In this document: positions 27,529 to 36,081 of the stretch, piece by piece
Position numbering within the stretch: position 1 is the stretch's first letter
Layout of the letters: every line of letters begins with the position of its first letter
NCBI GenBank assembly: GCA_964625015.1
Contig: CAZUZI010000001.1
Location: 1 to 64,000, forward strand
Origin: UBA5209 sp964625015
GTDB taxonomy: Bacteria > Patescibacteriota > Dojkabacteria > SC72
DNA length: 64,000 bases
Direction: 5' to 3'
Program-made: the position numbers and the translations under genes
The notes under the pieces: generated by a model
The model's database searches: none
The model's input: only the letters and a program-made list of their open reading frames with translations
What the model was told of the DNA's origin: nothing

Positions 27529-27972
27529 ATGTATTTAGAAAGTATTCCAAGAAGAACAAATAGAAAAGGTAAATCAAAAAGACTAGGTCGTGGATACGGT
27601 TCAGGTGTTGGTGGTCATACAGCAACAAGAGGAACAAAAGGTCAGAAATCTAGAGCAGGACATAAATCTCTACAGTTTTTTGAGGGTGGAAATGTACCAT
27701 TCTTTAGAAGAATGCCTAAGGCTAGAGGTTTTAAGAAAACAGATAAAATAGAAGCTACCACGATCAACTTAGATATATTGGAAAAGAATTTTAAAGATGG
27801 AGATACAGTATCTCTAGAGTCTCTTAAGGAAAAGAGTCTTATCGCAAAGAAAGTAGAAAGTGTAAAGATATTAAGTAATGGAGAGATATCCCAAAAAATA
27901 GTATTAGAAAGCATTCCTGCCTCGGAAACAGCTCGTGAGAAGATATTGAAAGCTGGAGGAACAATAAAGTAA
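27529..27972 (+). CDS. rplO: 50S ribosomal protein L15
   Basis: A 147-residue L15 with the Gly-rich basic N-terminal extension (KRLGRGYGSGVGGHTATRGTKGQKSRAGHK) that threads through 23S rRNA, and GGNVPFFRRMPKARGF. Precedes secY by 12 bases in the conserved order. Confidence 0.96.
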   Translation: MYLESIPRRTNRKGKSKRLGRGYGSGVGGHTATRGTKGQKSRAGHKSLQFFEGGNVPFFRRMPKARGFKKTDKIEATTINLDILEKNFKDGDTVSLESLKEKSLIAKKVESVKILSNGEISQKIVLESIPASETAREKILKAGGTIK

Positions 27973-27984
27973 CCTCTATACAAC

Positions 27985-29250
27985 ATGAATAAATACATCG
28001 AAGTTGTTCGAAGGATTTTCCGAACAGAGGAAATCCGTAAAAAGATAATATTCTCTTTAATCATATTACTAGCATATAGGTTTCTTGCTGCAATCCCAGT
28101 TGTTGGTATACCTGCAGATGCAATAAAGTTACTTTTTGAAGGAAGTAATTTCGGTGATATGCTTTCTACTGTATCTGGTGGTGTTCTTGAAACTGCATCT
28201 ATTGCTGCTATCGGTTTAAGTCCGTATATCAATGCATCTATTATATTTCAACTGCTTGGATCAATTATTCCTAAATTTGAAGAAATGAGAAATGAAGGCC
28301 CAGAAGGAAGAAGAAGGATAAGTATGTATACAAGACTTTTAACTGTACCATTAGCAATTGCACAATCTTTTGTAATATATTCAACACTTAGAGGATTTGG
28401 TCTGATAGGGGCTCTGGAGCCATTAACATTAATTGTTATGGTTGCAACCTTAACCGCAGGATCTATCCTTGTTATGTGGTTTAGTGAACTTGTATCTGAA
28501 AGTGGTGTAGGTGGAGGTTCTTCATATTTAATATTTCTAGGTATTGTTGCTGGTATACCTGGAACTATTAGTACGAATTTCTCAACAATGGATGCTTTAC
28601 AGAAGGTTATATTTATTGTTATCACTCTACTCCTTGTTCTGTCTGTTGTATTCATAACTGAAGCACAGAGGAAAGTTAAAGTCCAGTATTCAAGAAGAGT
28701 TCGTGCAGGTGGTGCAATGGATAGCTATATTCCAATTAAGCTTGTACAGTTTGGTGTTATGCCCGTTATCTTTGCGGTATCACTACTCTCATTCCCACAG
28801 CTAATCGGTAAATTTGTACTCAGTAGGGATGTGAATGATACTATTATAGATATTACTACTAAGGTGATCGCATTTTTAGATAACCCATATTTTAATAATA
28901 TACTGACATTTGTCCTTATTGTAGGTTTCGCATTCTTCTATCTTACTGTTGTATTTAAGACTGATGAATTAGCAGAGAATTTACAAAAACAGGGAGGTTT
29001 TATACCTGGTATTAGACCTGGAAAAACAACCTCTAAATATTTAAGAAAAGTTGCATTTAGATTGGCATCCGTTGGAGCGATATTCTTGGGTGTTATATCA
29101 ATACTGCCTAATATATTTGTATATACAGGCCTGATGACCACAGCTGTTATAACTGGTACAGGTCTGTTGATTATGGTTAATGTTGTTCTTGATATTAGAA
29201 GGCAGGTATCCTCTATGGTCGTAGTAAGAGACTACGATAGGTATCTATAA
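27985..29250 (+). CDS. secY: protein translocase subunit SecY
   Basis: A 421-residue SecY with ten hydrophobic segments and the signatures LGLSPYINASII-like (IGLSPYINASIIFQLL), LVSESGVGGGSSYLIFLGIVAG, and the cytosolic loop FIPGIRPGKTTSKYLRK that engages SecA and the ribosome. It forms the membrane channel for secreted and inserted proteins. In this window it must serve at least a dozen signal-bearing proteins. A divergent SecD-like protein is encoded at 52910-54139. Confidence 0.96.
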   Translation: MNKYIEVVRRIFRTEEIRKKIIFSLIILLAYRFLAAIPVVGIPADAIKLLFEGSNFGDMLSTVSGGVLETASIAAIGLSPYINASIIFQLLGSIIPKFEEMRNEGPEGRRRISMYTRLLTVPLAIAQSFVIYSTLRGFGLIGALEPLTLIVMVATLTAGSILVMWFSELVSESGVGGGSSYLIFLGIVAGIPGTISTNFSTMDALQKVIFIVITLLLVLSVVFITEAQRKVKVQYSRRVRAGGAMDSYIPIKLVQFGVMPVIFAVSLLSFPQLIGKFVLSRDVNDTIIDITTKVIAFLDNPYFNNILTFVLIVGFAFFYLTVVFKTDELAENLQKQGGFIPGIRPGKTTSKYLRKVAFRLASVGAIFLGVISILPNIFVYTGLMTTAVITGTGLLIMVNVVLDIRRQVSSMVVVRDYDRYL

Positions 29251-29327
29251 TCATATTGATAAATTGTAGTTGATACCCTATTCTGTATTCAACGGATAGT
29301 AGATTAATATAACTATAAGTTAGGCAA

Positions 29328-29975
29328 ATGAAGACTATACTATTTCATGGACCGAGTGGCAGTGGTAAAGATACTCAAGTAGAACTCTTAAAAGATAGGT
29401 ATGAGTTTGAGAGTATTGCAACTGGTGATATGTTTAGGAGTATGTACAAACAGGGTGATATAGAGGCTATAAAGGCTCATGGATACTGGTCTAAGGGCCA
29501 ATGGGTACCGAATGAACTCGTGTATAGTATGCTGAATAAGTGGGTACGGAAGTTTGATAAGGAGAAGAGTTGGGCATTCATATCAGTTGTTAGAGATCCT
29601 GGACAGATTGAGATGTTTGACAAGACTTTAGAAAGTGTTGGTAGGAAGTTAGATAAATTTGTACATTTTAAGCTCTCTGAAGAGGCTGCAATAGAGAGAA
29701 TGTCACTTAGATGGATATGTCCAAACTGTGATAGTACATATCATGAGAAGTACAAGATAGAGAAGGTAAAGGGGTACTGTGATAGGTGTGGTACAAAGTT
29801 GATACAGAGAGAAGATGATCTCCCTGATAGGATAAAGAACAGGATTAGGGAGTACAATAGAACTATACAACCTATACTTGAGACATATAAATCTAGAGGT
29901 GTTTTAGTAGAGATAGATGCGTCTCCTAGTATTGAAGAGATCCATAAAGAAGTCGTGTCAAAATTGGGTCTATAG
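29328..29975 (+). CDS. adk: divergent adenylate kinase-family enzyme with zinc lid
   Basis: A 215-residue nucleoside monophosphate kinase in the usual adk position after secY. The P-loop reads GPSGSGKDTQ (standard GxPGxGKGTQ), ATGDMFR marks the NMP-binding site, and the lid has four cysteines (CPNC ... CDRC, about residues 132-155) for a zinc. The AMP-site signature DGFPR is not present as such; the aligned region reads ISVVRDPGQ. Adenylate kinase activity is the likely call from position and lid, but the altered nucleotide-site residues leave substrate preference open. map, which often follows adk, is absent. Confidence 0.82.
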   Translation: MKTILFHGPSGSGKDTQVELLKDRYEFESIATGDMFRSMYKQGDIEAIKAHGYWSKGQWVPNELVYSMLNKWVRKFDKEKSWAFISVVRDPGQIEMFDKTLESVGRKLDKFVHFKLSEEAAIERMSLRWICPNCDSTYHEKYKIEKVKGYCDRCGTKLIQREDDLPDRIKNRIREYNRTIQPILETYKSRGVLVEIDASPSIEEIHKEVVSKLGL

Positions 29976-30710
29976 TTACTCTATCTTCTGATAACCAAGT
30001 ACTTCAAAATTCCCTTCTTCTCTTTTGGTTTCTTCTATGAAATCATTTATCTCTTCTTTTGAAAGTACTCCACCATTTGTGTGATGCATTAGTGCAGCTT
30101 CCTTTTTATCTACAAACTCTGATATTTCAAATCCCACAGGATTATATCTTGTATAACAGTCTGCAAATAGGAACTCACCAACATAGCAAGGTTTTAATCC
30201 TGCTTTTATTTGCTCGGGGAAGAACCCTTTATCTCTGCAATACGGATATGTAGCATCAACAACCATTTGAGATAGCGTTCTATGATCTCTATGGTTAATC
30301 CATCTAGTTTTCTCATCAAAATCATTAATCAACTCAAATGGATTCTGAGTGATAATAATATCAGGTTGAAACTCTCTAAGATGATATACAATCTTTCCAA
30401 TGTTTTCGTATGTGTTTTCTGTTTGTCCATCAGGGAAATCAAGATTAAATATCTCATCTTCTTCTAATCCGAGCTCCACACCTGCTTTCTTTTGAGATTC
30501 TAATCTAATTTCTTTAAACTTTTCTGTTGAATACTCTGCCTCATGCATACCTTTATCTCCATTAGTTCCAATTACAGACCTAACTTTTTTACCATCAGCA
30601 ATTAGTCTTGCAACTAATCCTCCACATATTATTTCCATATCATCAGGATGTCCAAGGAAGATGATAACTCTTTCTTTGTTTCCAAATATTTCGTTATATG
30701 AATCTTTCAT
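29976..30710 (-). CDS. PIG-L/LmbE-family deacetylase
   Basis: A 244-residue protein with the zinc-site motif GHPDDMEI near residue 20 and HRDH near residue 139, diagnostic of the PIG-L (LmbE) family, which removes acetyl groups from N-acetylglucosamine-type substrates. It is transcribed against the ribosomal genes and its stop directly abuts the adk stop. The true substrate is unknown; in such genomes it may act on cell-surface glycans or glycolipids. Confidence 0.88.
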   Translation of the reverse strand: MKDSYNEIFGNKERVIIFLGHPDDMEIICGGLVARLIADGKKVRSVIGTNGDKGMHEAEYSTEKFKEIRLESQKKAGVELGLEEDEIFNLDFPDGQTENTYENIGKIVYHLREFQPDIIITQNPFELINDFDEKTRWINHRDHRTLSQMVVDATYPYCRDKGFFPEQIKAGLKPCYVGEFLFADCYTRYNPVGFEISEFVDKKEAALMHHTNGGVLSKEEINDFIEETKREEGNFEVLGYQKIE

Positions 30711-30858
30711 AGGAGGGTTTATGTGGTCAAATTATTTGTAATTATATACTATATACGGTTGTCTATATATAGAGCTTGTAAATATGCTTTGTTTTTGATA
30801 TATTAGGGTCGTCTTTGTAAGAATTTAGTGATATTTCAACAAAAATAGCCCTAAATCT

Positions 30859-30887
30859 TTGAAAAAAGCATATACTTTTGATATAAT
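30859..30887 (+). promoter_or_regulatory. infA promoter
   Basis: TTGAAA (30859-30864), 17-base spacer, TATAAT (30882-30887) preceded by TGA: the best consensus promoter in the ribosomal region, with extended -10. The transcript would start near 30894, giving a ~30-base leader before infA. It restarts transcription of the second ribosomal block after the inverted PIG-L gene. Confidence 0.85.
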
Positions 30888-30923
30888 GCTCAGGACTCTA
30901 TTTAGTATCATATAAGTCACTTT

Positions 30924-31157
30924 ATGACCACAGAGACAAAGAAAGTTTATGAATTTGAGGGTGAAGTTAAGGAGTGTCTTCCTAATACTAAATTCCTCGT
31001 AGAGATAGAAGTAAACGGTGTTAAGCATGAAGTGATAGGCTATCTTTCTGGTAAGATGAGAATGCACTACATTCGTATCTTAGAAGGGGATAAGGTAAAG
31101 ATAGAAATGACACCTTATGATAAAACACAAGGTAGAATAACATATAGAATGAAGTAA
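30924..31157 (+). CDS. infA: translation initiation factor IF-1
   Basis: A 77-residue IF-1 with the single OB-fold pattern: VYEFEGEVKECLPNTKFLVEIEVNG, LSGKMRMHYIRILEGDKVKIEMTPYD and the C-terminal GRITYR. It occupies the 30S A site during initiation. First gene of the infA-rpmJ-rpsM-rpsK-rpsD-rpoA-rplQ block, 2 bases before rpmJ. Confidence 0.96.
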   Translation: MTTETKKVYEFEGEVKECLPNTKFLVEIEVNGVKHEVIGYLSGKMRMHYIRILEGDKVKIEMTPYDKTQGRITYRMK

Positions 31158-31159
31158 AA

Positions 31160-31276
31160 ATGAAAGTACAGGCCTCAGTAAAAAAGAGATGTTCAGATTG
31201 TTATATGGTTAGAAGAAAAGGCCGTATATATGTCTACTGTAAAAAGAATCCTAAGCATAAGCAGAGACAAGGTTAA
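31160..31276 (+). CDS. rpmJ: 50S ribosomal protein L36
   Basis: A 38-residue L36, MKVQASVKKRC then SDC, VRRKGRIYVYCKKNPKHKQRQG, with the zinc ligands Cys-x2-Cys, Cys and His intact. Its place between infA and rpsM is the standard bacterial order, which supports this very short gene. It starts 2 bases after the infA stop. Confidence 0.96.
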   Translation: MKVQASVKKRCSDCYMVRRKGRIYVYCKKNPKHKQRQG

Positions 31277-31301
31277 TATTTATTAATTATTTAAACACAA
31301 A

Positions 31302-31685
31302 ATGGCAAGAGTAGCAGGTGTTGAAATACCAAACGATAAGAGATTATGGATCTCCCTTTTAAGCATATACGGTGTAGGTGAGAAGACTTCCAAGAAGATT
31401 TGTGAAGAGGTTGATATTGATAGTAATATCTTTGTTAAAGATCTTAATGAAGGTCAGTTAGATTTGGTAAGAGCATACATAGATAAAAACTATCAGGTAG
31501 AAGGAGAGTTAAGACAGAAGATATTTAGAGAGATTAAGAGACTTAAAGATATAAAGAGCTACAGAGGAACTAGACATAAGGTAGGACTTCCTGTTAGGGG
31601 TCAAAGAACAAGACATAATGCTCATACCAGAAAGGGTAGAAGTAGACCTGTAGGTGGTTTAAATCGTAAATTAGAAAAGACATAG
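31302..31685 (+). CDS. rpsM: 30S ribosomal protein S13
   Basis: A 127-residue S13 starting ARVAGVEIPNDKR and ending in the Arg-rich GLPVRGQRTRHNAHTRKGRSR-type tail that contacts P-site tRNA (key elements LPVRGQ and RTRHNA). Forms intersubunit bridges with L5 in the 30S head. 4 bases before rpsK. Confidence 0.97.
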   Translation: MARVAGVEIPNDKRLWISLLSIYGVGEKTSKKICEEVDIDSNIFVKDLNEGQLDLVRAYIDKNYQVEGELRQKIFREIKRLKDIKSYRGTRHKVGLPVRGQRTRHNAHTRKGRSRPVGGLNRKLEKT

Positions 31686-31689
31686 CATA

Positions 31690-32070
31690 ATGGCAACAAG
31701 TAAGAAAAAAACAAAAAGGACTGTAACATCAGGTGTTGTAACAGTACAATCAACTTTTAATAACACATTGATATCTATAACAGATGTAAATGGTGAAGTT
31801 TTAGTACAGGGAGGTCCAAGCTTAGTAGGCTTTAAAGGTACAAAGAGAAGTACTGCATTTGCTGCAACAAAGGCAGCTTCAGATGCAGCAGAGAAGGCAA
31901 TTAAGAAATATGGACTTAAAGAGGTTAAGGTTATAGTTAGTGGACCTGGTGCAGGTAGAAACGCAGCAGTTAAGGGTTTAGATTCTGCTGGTTTAAAGAT
32001 TACAACCCTTTTAGATAGGACTCCACTTCCACATAATGGATGTAGACCAAGAAAAGCTCCTAGAAAGTAA
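31690..32070 (+). CDS. rpsK: 30S ribosomal protein S11
   Basis: A 126-residue S11 with the conserved VQSTFNNTLISITD, GFKGTKRSTAFAA, VIVSGPGAGRNAAVKGL and C-terminal TPLPHNGCRPRKAPRK. It lines the E site on the 30S platform. Confidence 0.97.
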   Translation: MATSKKKTKRTVTSGVVTVQSTFNNTLISITDVNGEVLVQGGPSLVGFKGTKRSTAFAATKAASDAAEKAIKKYGLKEVKVIVSGPGAGRNAAVKGLDSAGLKITTLLDRTPLPHNGCRPRKAPRK

Positions 32071-32091
32071 TAATATTTATAATATATTTTA

Positions 32092-32703
32092 ATGGGTAGA
32101 TATACAGGACCAAAAGAAAGATTAAGTAGAAGAGAGGGTGTAGAACTACACCTTAAAGGTTCAAGATCTTTCGGTGAGAAAACCGGATTAAAGAGAAAGC
32201 CTTTTGTACCTGGGCAGCACGGTAGTAAGAGAAAAGCTAGACTTTCTAACTACGGTTTGCAGCTTAGAGAAAAGCAGAAGGTAAAGAGAACATACGGTAT
32301 TAGAGAGAATCAATTTAGAAATATATATCTTGAGTCTAATAGGAGATCTAAGGTATATAACAGTGATAAAGGTCTTGAGCTTTTAAGAATGCTTGAATTA
32401 AGAGTGGATAATGTACTCTACTTAGCAGGTTTAGCTCCTTCAAGAGCTGCTGCAAGGCAGTATATTGTACATGGTCATGTACTTCTTAATGGAAAGAAAT
32501 TTACAGTTCCATCTTTTGAAATGAAAGAGGGAGACAGTATTGAATTAAAGGAAGCAAAGCTTGCTCCTATTGAGAAATTGTTTACATCCCCTGAGTGGAT
32601 AGAAACAGAGAGTAACAAGGCAAGAGTAGCTAGGCTGCCAATTAGAGATGAGATAGATGAGGGTATTCGTGAGAACCTCATTATTGAGTACTACTCTAGA
32701 TAA
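32092..32703 (+). CDS. rpsD: 30S ribosomal protein S4
   Basis: A 203-residue S4: GRYTGPKERLSRREG at the start, KRTYGIRENQFRNIY, then the S4 RNA-binding domain (LRVDNVLYLAGLAPSRAAARQYIVHGHV). A primary 16S rRNA-binding protein. No N-terminal zinc cysteines, so this is the C-minus form. Confidence 0.97.
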   Translation: MGRYTGPKERLSRREGVELHLKGSRSFGEKTGLKRKPFVPGQHGSKRKARLSNYGLQLREKQKVKRTYGIRENQFRNIYLESNRRSKVYNSDKGLELLRMLELRVDNVLYLAGLAPSRAAARQYIVHGHVLLNGKKFTVPSFEMKEGDSIELKEAKLAPIEKLFTSPEWIETESNKARVARLPIRDEIDEGIRENLIIEYYSR

Positions 32704-32727
32704 TTAATAATTTGTTTTATACATACA

Positions 32728-33690
32728 ATGGAAGCATTTAAAGATATAAAAGTAGTAATAAAGGCTGAGGAGGGTAATTCAGGTATTTATGAAATATCAC
32801 CTCTTCCAAGAGGATATGGTCATACACTTGGAAACGCTCTAAGAAGAATATTGTACTCAAGTTTAAGAGGTTCTGGTATTACAAGTATCAAGGTAAAAGG
32901 TGCAAAGCATGAATATTCTGTAATTGAAGGTGTAAGAGAAGATTTGACATCAATAATTCTTAATCTTAAACAGATTAAGTTTAGAGTAGATTCTGAGGAT
33001 GTTAAAGTTGGTAAGATTTCTGTAACTGGAAAGAAAGTAGTAAAAGCTTCAGACATTGAATTAGAAGCAGGTGTTGTTGTTACAACTCCTGATGTCGTAA
33101 TTGCAAACCTTACAGATGCTTCTTCAGCTTTGGATATTGAAATTACAATAGAATCTGGAATCGGATATAGAGATGCTAGAAATATTGATAGAGCGGAAGT
33201 TGGAATAATTCCTCTTGATTGTGATTTTACTCCAATTGAGAAAGTAAGTATGAGTGTAGAACAGGCACGTAAGGGACAAGAAACAGATTTAGATGCAGTC
33301 CTTATCTCCATTGAAACAGATGGTAGTATTGCACCAAAAGATGCTCTCGTTGAATCAGCAAAAATACTTCAGGAATTTGCAGGTAAGGTAATGATTGCAA
33401 TGGGAATATCTAAGAAAGAAGTTGAGGAAAGAGCTGAAGAAATAAATCAGGTAGAGATTGTTGAAGAAGTTGTTGAAGAGTATGATGAGGCAAATGATCT
33501 TAGAATAGAGGATCTTCCAATATCAAAGAGATCTAAGACTGGATTACTTGCAGGTAACTATAAAACTCTTGGAGATCTTAAGAGTGTTACAGTAGATGAC
33601 CTACTCTCCCTTTCAGGATTTGGTAACAAATCTCTCAATGAGGTAGTAGAGCTTCTAAATCAGTACGGTATTAATATAAAGACAGAGTAA
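32728..33690 (+). CDS. rpoA: RNA polymerase alpha subunit
   Basis: A 320-residue alpha subunit. The N-terminal domain has the dimerisation signature GYGHTLGNALRRILYSSLRG near residue 30. An acidic linker (VEIVEEVVEEYDEAND, about 247-265) leads to a complete C-terminal domain (IEDLPISKRSKTGLLAGNYKTL, then LLSLSGFGNKSLNEV) able to bind UP elements and activators. Standard position between rpsD and rplQ. Confidence 0.97.
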   Translation: MEAFKDIKVVIKAEEGNSGIYEISPLPRGYGHTLGNALRRILYSSLRGSGITSIKVKGAKHEYSVIEGVREDLTSIILNLKQIKFRVDSEDVKVGKISVTGKKVVKASDIELEAGVVVTTPDVVIANLTDASSALDIEITIESGIGYRDARNIDRAEVGIIPLDCDFTPIEKVSMSVEQARKGQETDLDAVLISIETDGSIAPKDALVESAKILQEFAGKVMIAMGISKKEVEERAEEINQVEIVEEVVEEYDEANDLRIEDLPISKRSKTGLLAGNYKTLGDLKSVTVDDLLSLSGFGNKSLNEVVELLNQYGINIKTE

Positions 33691-33695
33691 TTAGA

Positions 33696-34220
33696 ATGCA
33701 AAAGAGAGTTAAGACTAAAAAATTAGGTAGAACACATTCACACAAGAAAGCATTAGTACTTAATATGCTTAGATCTGTAGTTAAGAATGGTAGTATAAAG
33801 ACTACTACTCCTAAAGCTAAGGTTGTAAAAAATGAAATAGAGTCTCTTCTTTCAAAAGTAAAGAATAGTAAAGAGGGAGACTTAGCATTAAGAAGAAAAT
33901 TACAAGAAATATTAGGTGATTCTGCTCTAGTAAAGAAAATTCTAGAGGTAAAAGATATTTCTGTTGTTTTGAAGAAGGTTGGATTTAGAGATGGAGATAA
34001 TTCAGAGGTGTCAATTGTTGAAATAGAGGGATTAAAGGTAAAGAAAGCAAAATCTACAAGTAAGAAGAAATTAGAAAAGAAAGGGGTAGAAGAAGTTGAG
34101 AAGAGTATTCCAGCAGTTGAAGAGTCTAAGAAGAGGAATATTTTGGATCTTGGAAAGAAATCTGTAAAAGAGGTAGCTTCAGTAAAGAAAGAGAGAGCTA
34201 AATCAAGATCAGGTCTTTAA
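33696..34220 (+). CDS. rplQ: 50S ribosomal protein L17 with Lys-rich C-terminal extension
   Basis: A 174-residue product. The first ~115 residues are L17 (KKLGRTHSHKKALVLNML, SIKTTTPKAKVVKNEIESLL). The remaining ~60 are a low-complexity tail rich in Lys, Glu, Val and Ser that is not part of the conserved fold. Similar tails occur on L24 and S5 here. L17 sits near the tunnel exit. Confidence 0.93.
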   Translation: MQKRVKTKKLGRTHSHKKALVLNMLRSVVKNGSIKTTTPKAKVVKNEIESLLSKVKNSKEGDLALRRKLQEILGDSALVKKILEVKDISVVLKKVGFRDGDNSEVSIVEIEGLKVKKAKSTSKKKLEKKGVEEVEKSIPAVEESKKRNILDLGKKSVKEVASVKKERAKSRSGL

Positions 34221-34239
34221 TATTTATAAATAAACGGAA

Positions 34240-34674
34240 ATGAAGTACAAGACAGTTTGGACAAAAAAAGAAGATGTAAAGAGAGAATGGTATGTGATTG
34301 ATGCCAAGGATATGATTGTAGGTAGAGTTGCTACAAAGATTGCATCTTTACTTATAGGTAAAGAGAAAACATCAATTGTTCCTGACGTTGATAGTGGTGA
34401 TTATGTTGTGGTTATCAATAGTGATAGTGTAAAACTTACAAGAGGAAAAGAGAATAGTAAGATGTATTATAGCTATTCTGGATATCCTGGTGGTCTTACA
34501 GAAACAGTGTTTAAGGATATGATGACTAAAGATTCTAGAAAGATCATTACATCTGCAGTAAAGAATATGTTACCTAAGAACAAATCTAGAGATATTAGAA
34601 TGGCGAGACTATTTGTATACAAGGATGGTGAGCATAAGCATCAGGCACAGAGTCCTAAAGAGTATAAATTATAA
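34240..34674 (+). CDS. rplM: 50S ribosomal protein L13
   Basis: A 144-residue L13: WYVIDAKDMIVGRVATKIASLL, YYSYSGYPGGLTE and MLPKNKSRDIRMARLFVYKDGEHKHQAQ-type C-terminus. An early 50S assembly protein. Forms the rplM-rpsI pair, separated by 11 bases. Confidence 0.96.
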   Translation: MKYKTVWTKKEDVKREWYVIDAKDMIVGRVATKIASLLIGKEKTSIVPDVDSGDYVVVINSDSVKLTRGKENSKMYYSYSGYPGGLTETVFKDMMTKDSRKIITSAVKNMLPKNKSRDIRMARLFVYKDGEHKHQAQSPKEYKL

Positions 34675-34685
34675 TTATTCAGTAA

Positions 34686-35081
34686 GTGAAGGAGAAATAT
34701 TTTGAAGGAATAGGTAGAAGAAAAACAGCAACAGCCAGAGTAAGAGTATACTCAGGTGATAAAGCTAGTATGGTTAATGGTATTGCATTAGATGCATATT
34801 TCGCAAGTACACCAGCAGCTATTGATGCTATTAATAAATCTTTCAGAGTTATTGGTTCTGATGGTAAATTCTATTTCTCAGCAACAGTTAATGGTGGTGG
34901 GCTATCTTCACAGGCAGATAGTGTATCACTTGGATTAGCTAGAGCACTCTACAGTATGGATAGTACATTAAAGAGTTCTTTGAGGAAAGCAGGACTTGTT
35001 ACAAGAGATCCAAGAGAGGTTGAGAGAAAGAAGTATCATCAGTTGAAAGCTAGAAAGAAGCCACAGTTCTCAAAGCGTTAA
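34686..35081 (+). CDS. rpsI: 30S ribosomal protein S9 (GTG start)
   Basis: A 131-residue S9 beginning at GTG 34686, since the conserved YFEGIGRRKTATARVRVY follows directly and no ATG is nearer. It ends AR..PQFSKR, so the universally conserved C-terminal Lys-Arg that reaches P-site tRNA is intact. Last gene of the superoperon, followed 17 bases later by an intrinsic terminator. Confidence 0.96.
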   Translation: MKEKYFEGIGRRKTATARVRVYSGDKASMVNGIALDAYFASTPAAIDAINKSFRVIGSDGKFYFSATVNGGGLSSQADSVSLGLARALYSMDSTLKSSLRKAGLVTRDPREVERKKYHQLKARKKPQFSKR

Positions 35082-35098
35082 TATCTATTTGAGATTGA

Positions 35099-35120
35099 AA
35101 GCACCGAGAGGTGCTTTTTT
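35099..35120 (+). terminator. intrinsic terminator of the ribosomal superoperon
   Basis: GCACC (35101-35105), loop GAGA, GGTGC (35110-35114), then six T. Flanking A residues extend the stem into the T-tract. A textbook intrinsic terminator directly after rpsI. Confidence 0.92.
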
Positions 35121-35193
35121 GTTATAGGTTAACTTTTCATAGTGTTTTTTCTTCTGTATATTTTGTAACATATACCAATATATTTTATTCAAT

Positions 35194-36066
35194 ATGCATA
35201 TGAAGAAAATTATAATTGTTTTCTCTACTATTTTAGGAATATTGGTATTAGGTTTTTTACTTGTACAACTCTTCTCCGCTTATATATACAATGAAAAGAA
35301 CTCTACAAGTACGGAATCTGGTAAAGGTATAGGAGCTCCAGATTATGATTCTTCATATGATTTACAAGGGCAGACACCTGAGTATAATAATGCGCAAGGA
35401 TCAAAAATACAAAAAAGTGGTTCAATATTACTGTTGGTCAAAGATCTTGATATTGCTGTTAAGAGTTTAGATAGTATTAATGATAAATATTCTGGTGAGG
35501 TAACAAATATATATGATTACGGTAGAGGTAATGATAGGTCTATACAGCTCATTGTTAAAGTACCTGTAAAAGATTTCGAAATATATTATGAGGAGATCCG
35601 AAATATTGATGGTGAAGTTACATACGCAAATATAGGGAGTAGTGATTTAACAGAAAGATATATTGATATTACATCTAGATTAGAGAACCTAAAGAAAGTA
35701 GAAGCTCAATTAGTAGGTATACTTGAAAATGCAAAGAGTATAACTGATATATTGGCAGTACAAAAGGAATTGAATAGTGTTAGAGGTGATATAGAAAGCT
35801 ATGAAGCGCAGAAGAGATACTTTGATAGTCAGACAGACTATTCATATCTAACAATTACATTCAATATTGATAAGGAGGGGTTAAACATTGTAGATGAAGC
35901 ATGGAAACCTGGTGGCGAGTTCAGAGCTGCACTCAATGTATTTGTTTCATTCCTTAAAACTCTTGTAAATGTAGGTATTTGGGTTCTAGTATTCTCACCT
36001 TTGGTACTGATTCCTGCTGGTATTGTTCTATATGTAATAAAGAGAAAGCAGGTTAAAAAGGTCTAG
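35194..36066 (+). CDS. DUF4349 membrane protein
   Basis: A 290-residue protein with an N-terminal signal/anchor (about residues 7-30), a central extracytoplasmic domain with VKDLDIAVKSLDSIN, YANIGSSDLTERYIDI and a coiled segment (SRLENLKKVEAQLVGIL, DILAVQKELNSVRGDIESYEAQ), and a C-terminal membrane helix (about 255-282) followed by basic residues. This arrangement matches the DUF4349 family, whose function is unknown; some members are lipoproteins, but no lipobox Cys is seen here. It ends 7 bases before the -10 of the RNase P RNA gene. Confidence 0.85.
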   Translation: MHMKKIIIVFSTILGILVLGFLLVQLFSAYIYNEKNSTSTESGKGIGAPDYDSSYDLQGQTPEYNNAQGSKIQKSGSILLLVKDLDIAVKSLDSINDKYSGEVTNIYDYGRGNDRSIQLIVKVPVKDFEIYYEEIRNIDGEVTYANIGSSDLTERYIDITSRLENLKKVEAQLVGILENAKSITDILAVQKELNSVRGDIESYEAQKRYFDSQTDYSYLTITFNIDKEGLNIVDEAWKPGGEFRAALNVFVSFLKTLVNVGIWVLVFSPLVLIPAGIVLYVIKRKQVKKV

Positions 36067-36069
36067 AGA

Positions 36070-36078
36070 TGGTATAAT
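36070..36078 (+). promoter_or_regulatory. rnpB extended -10 promoter
   Basis: TGGTATAAT (TG 36070-36071, TATAAT 36073-36078) with no good -35. Start of transcription near 36082-36085 agrees with the predicted P1 helix of RNase P RNA. Confidence 0.75.
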
Positions 36079-36081
36079 ATA

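Noticed and set aside
30825..31067. Minus-strand 80-codon frame opposite infA
   Set aside because: Covers the infA promoter and gene on the other strand and is rich in Phe, Leu, Tyr as shadow frames of this genome are.
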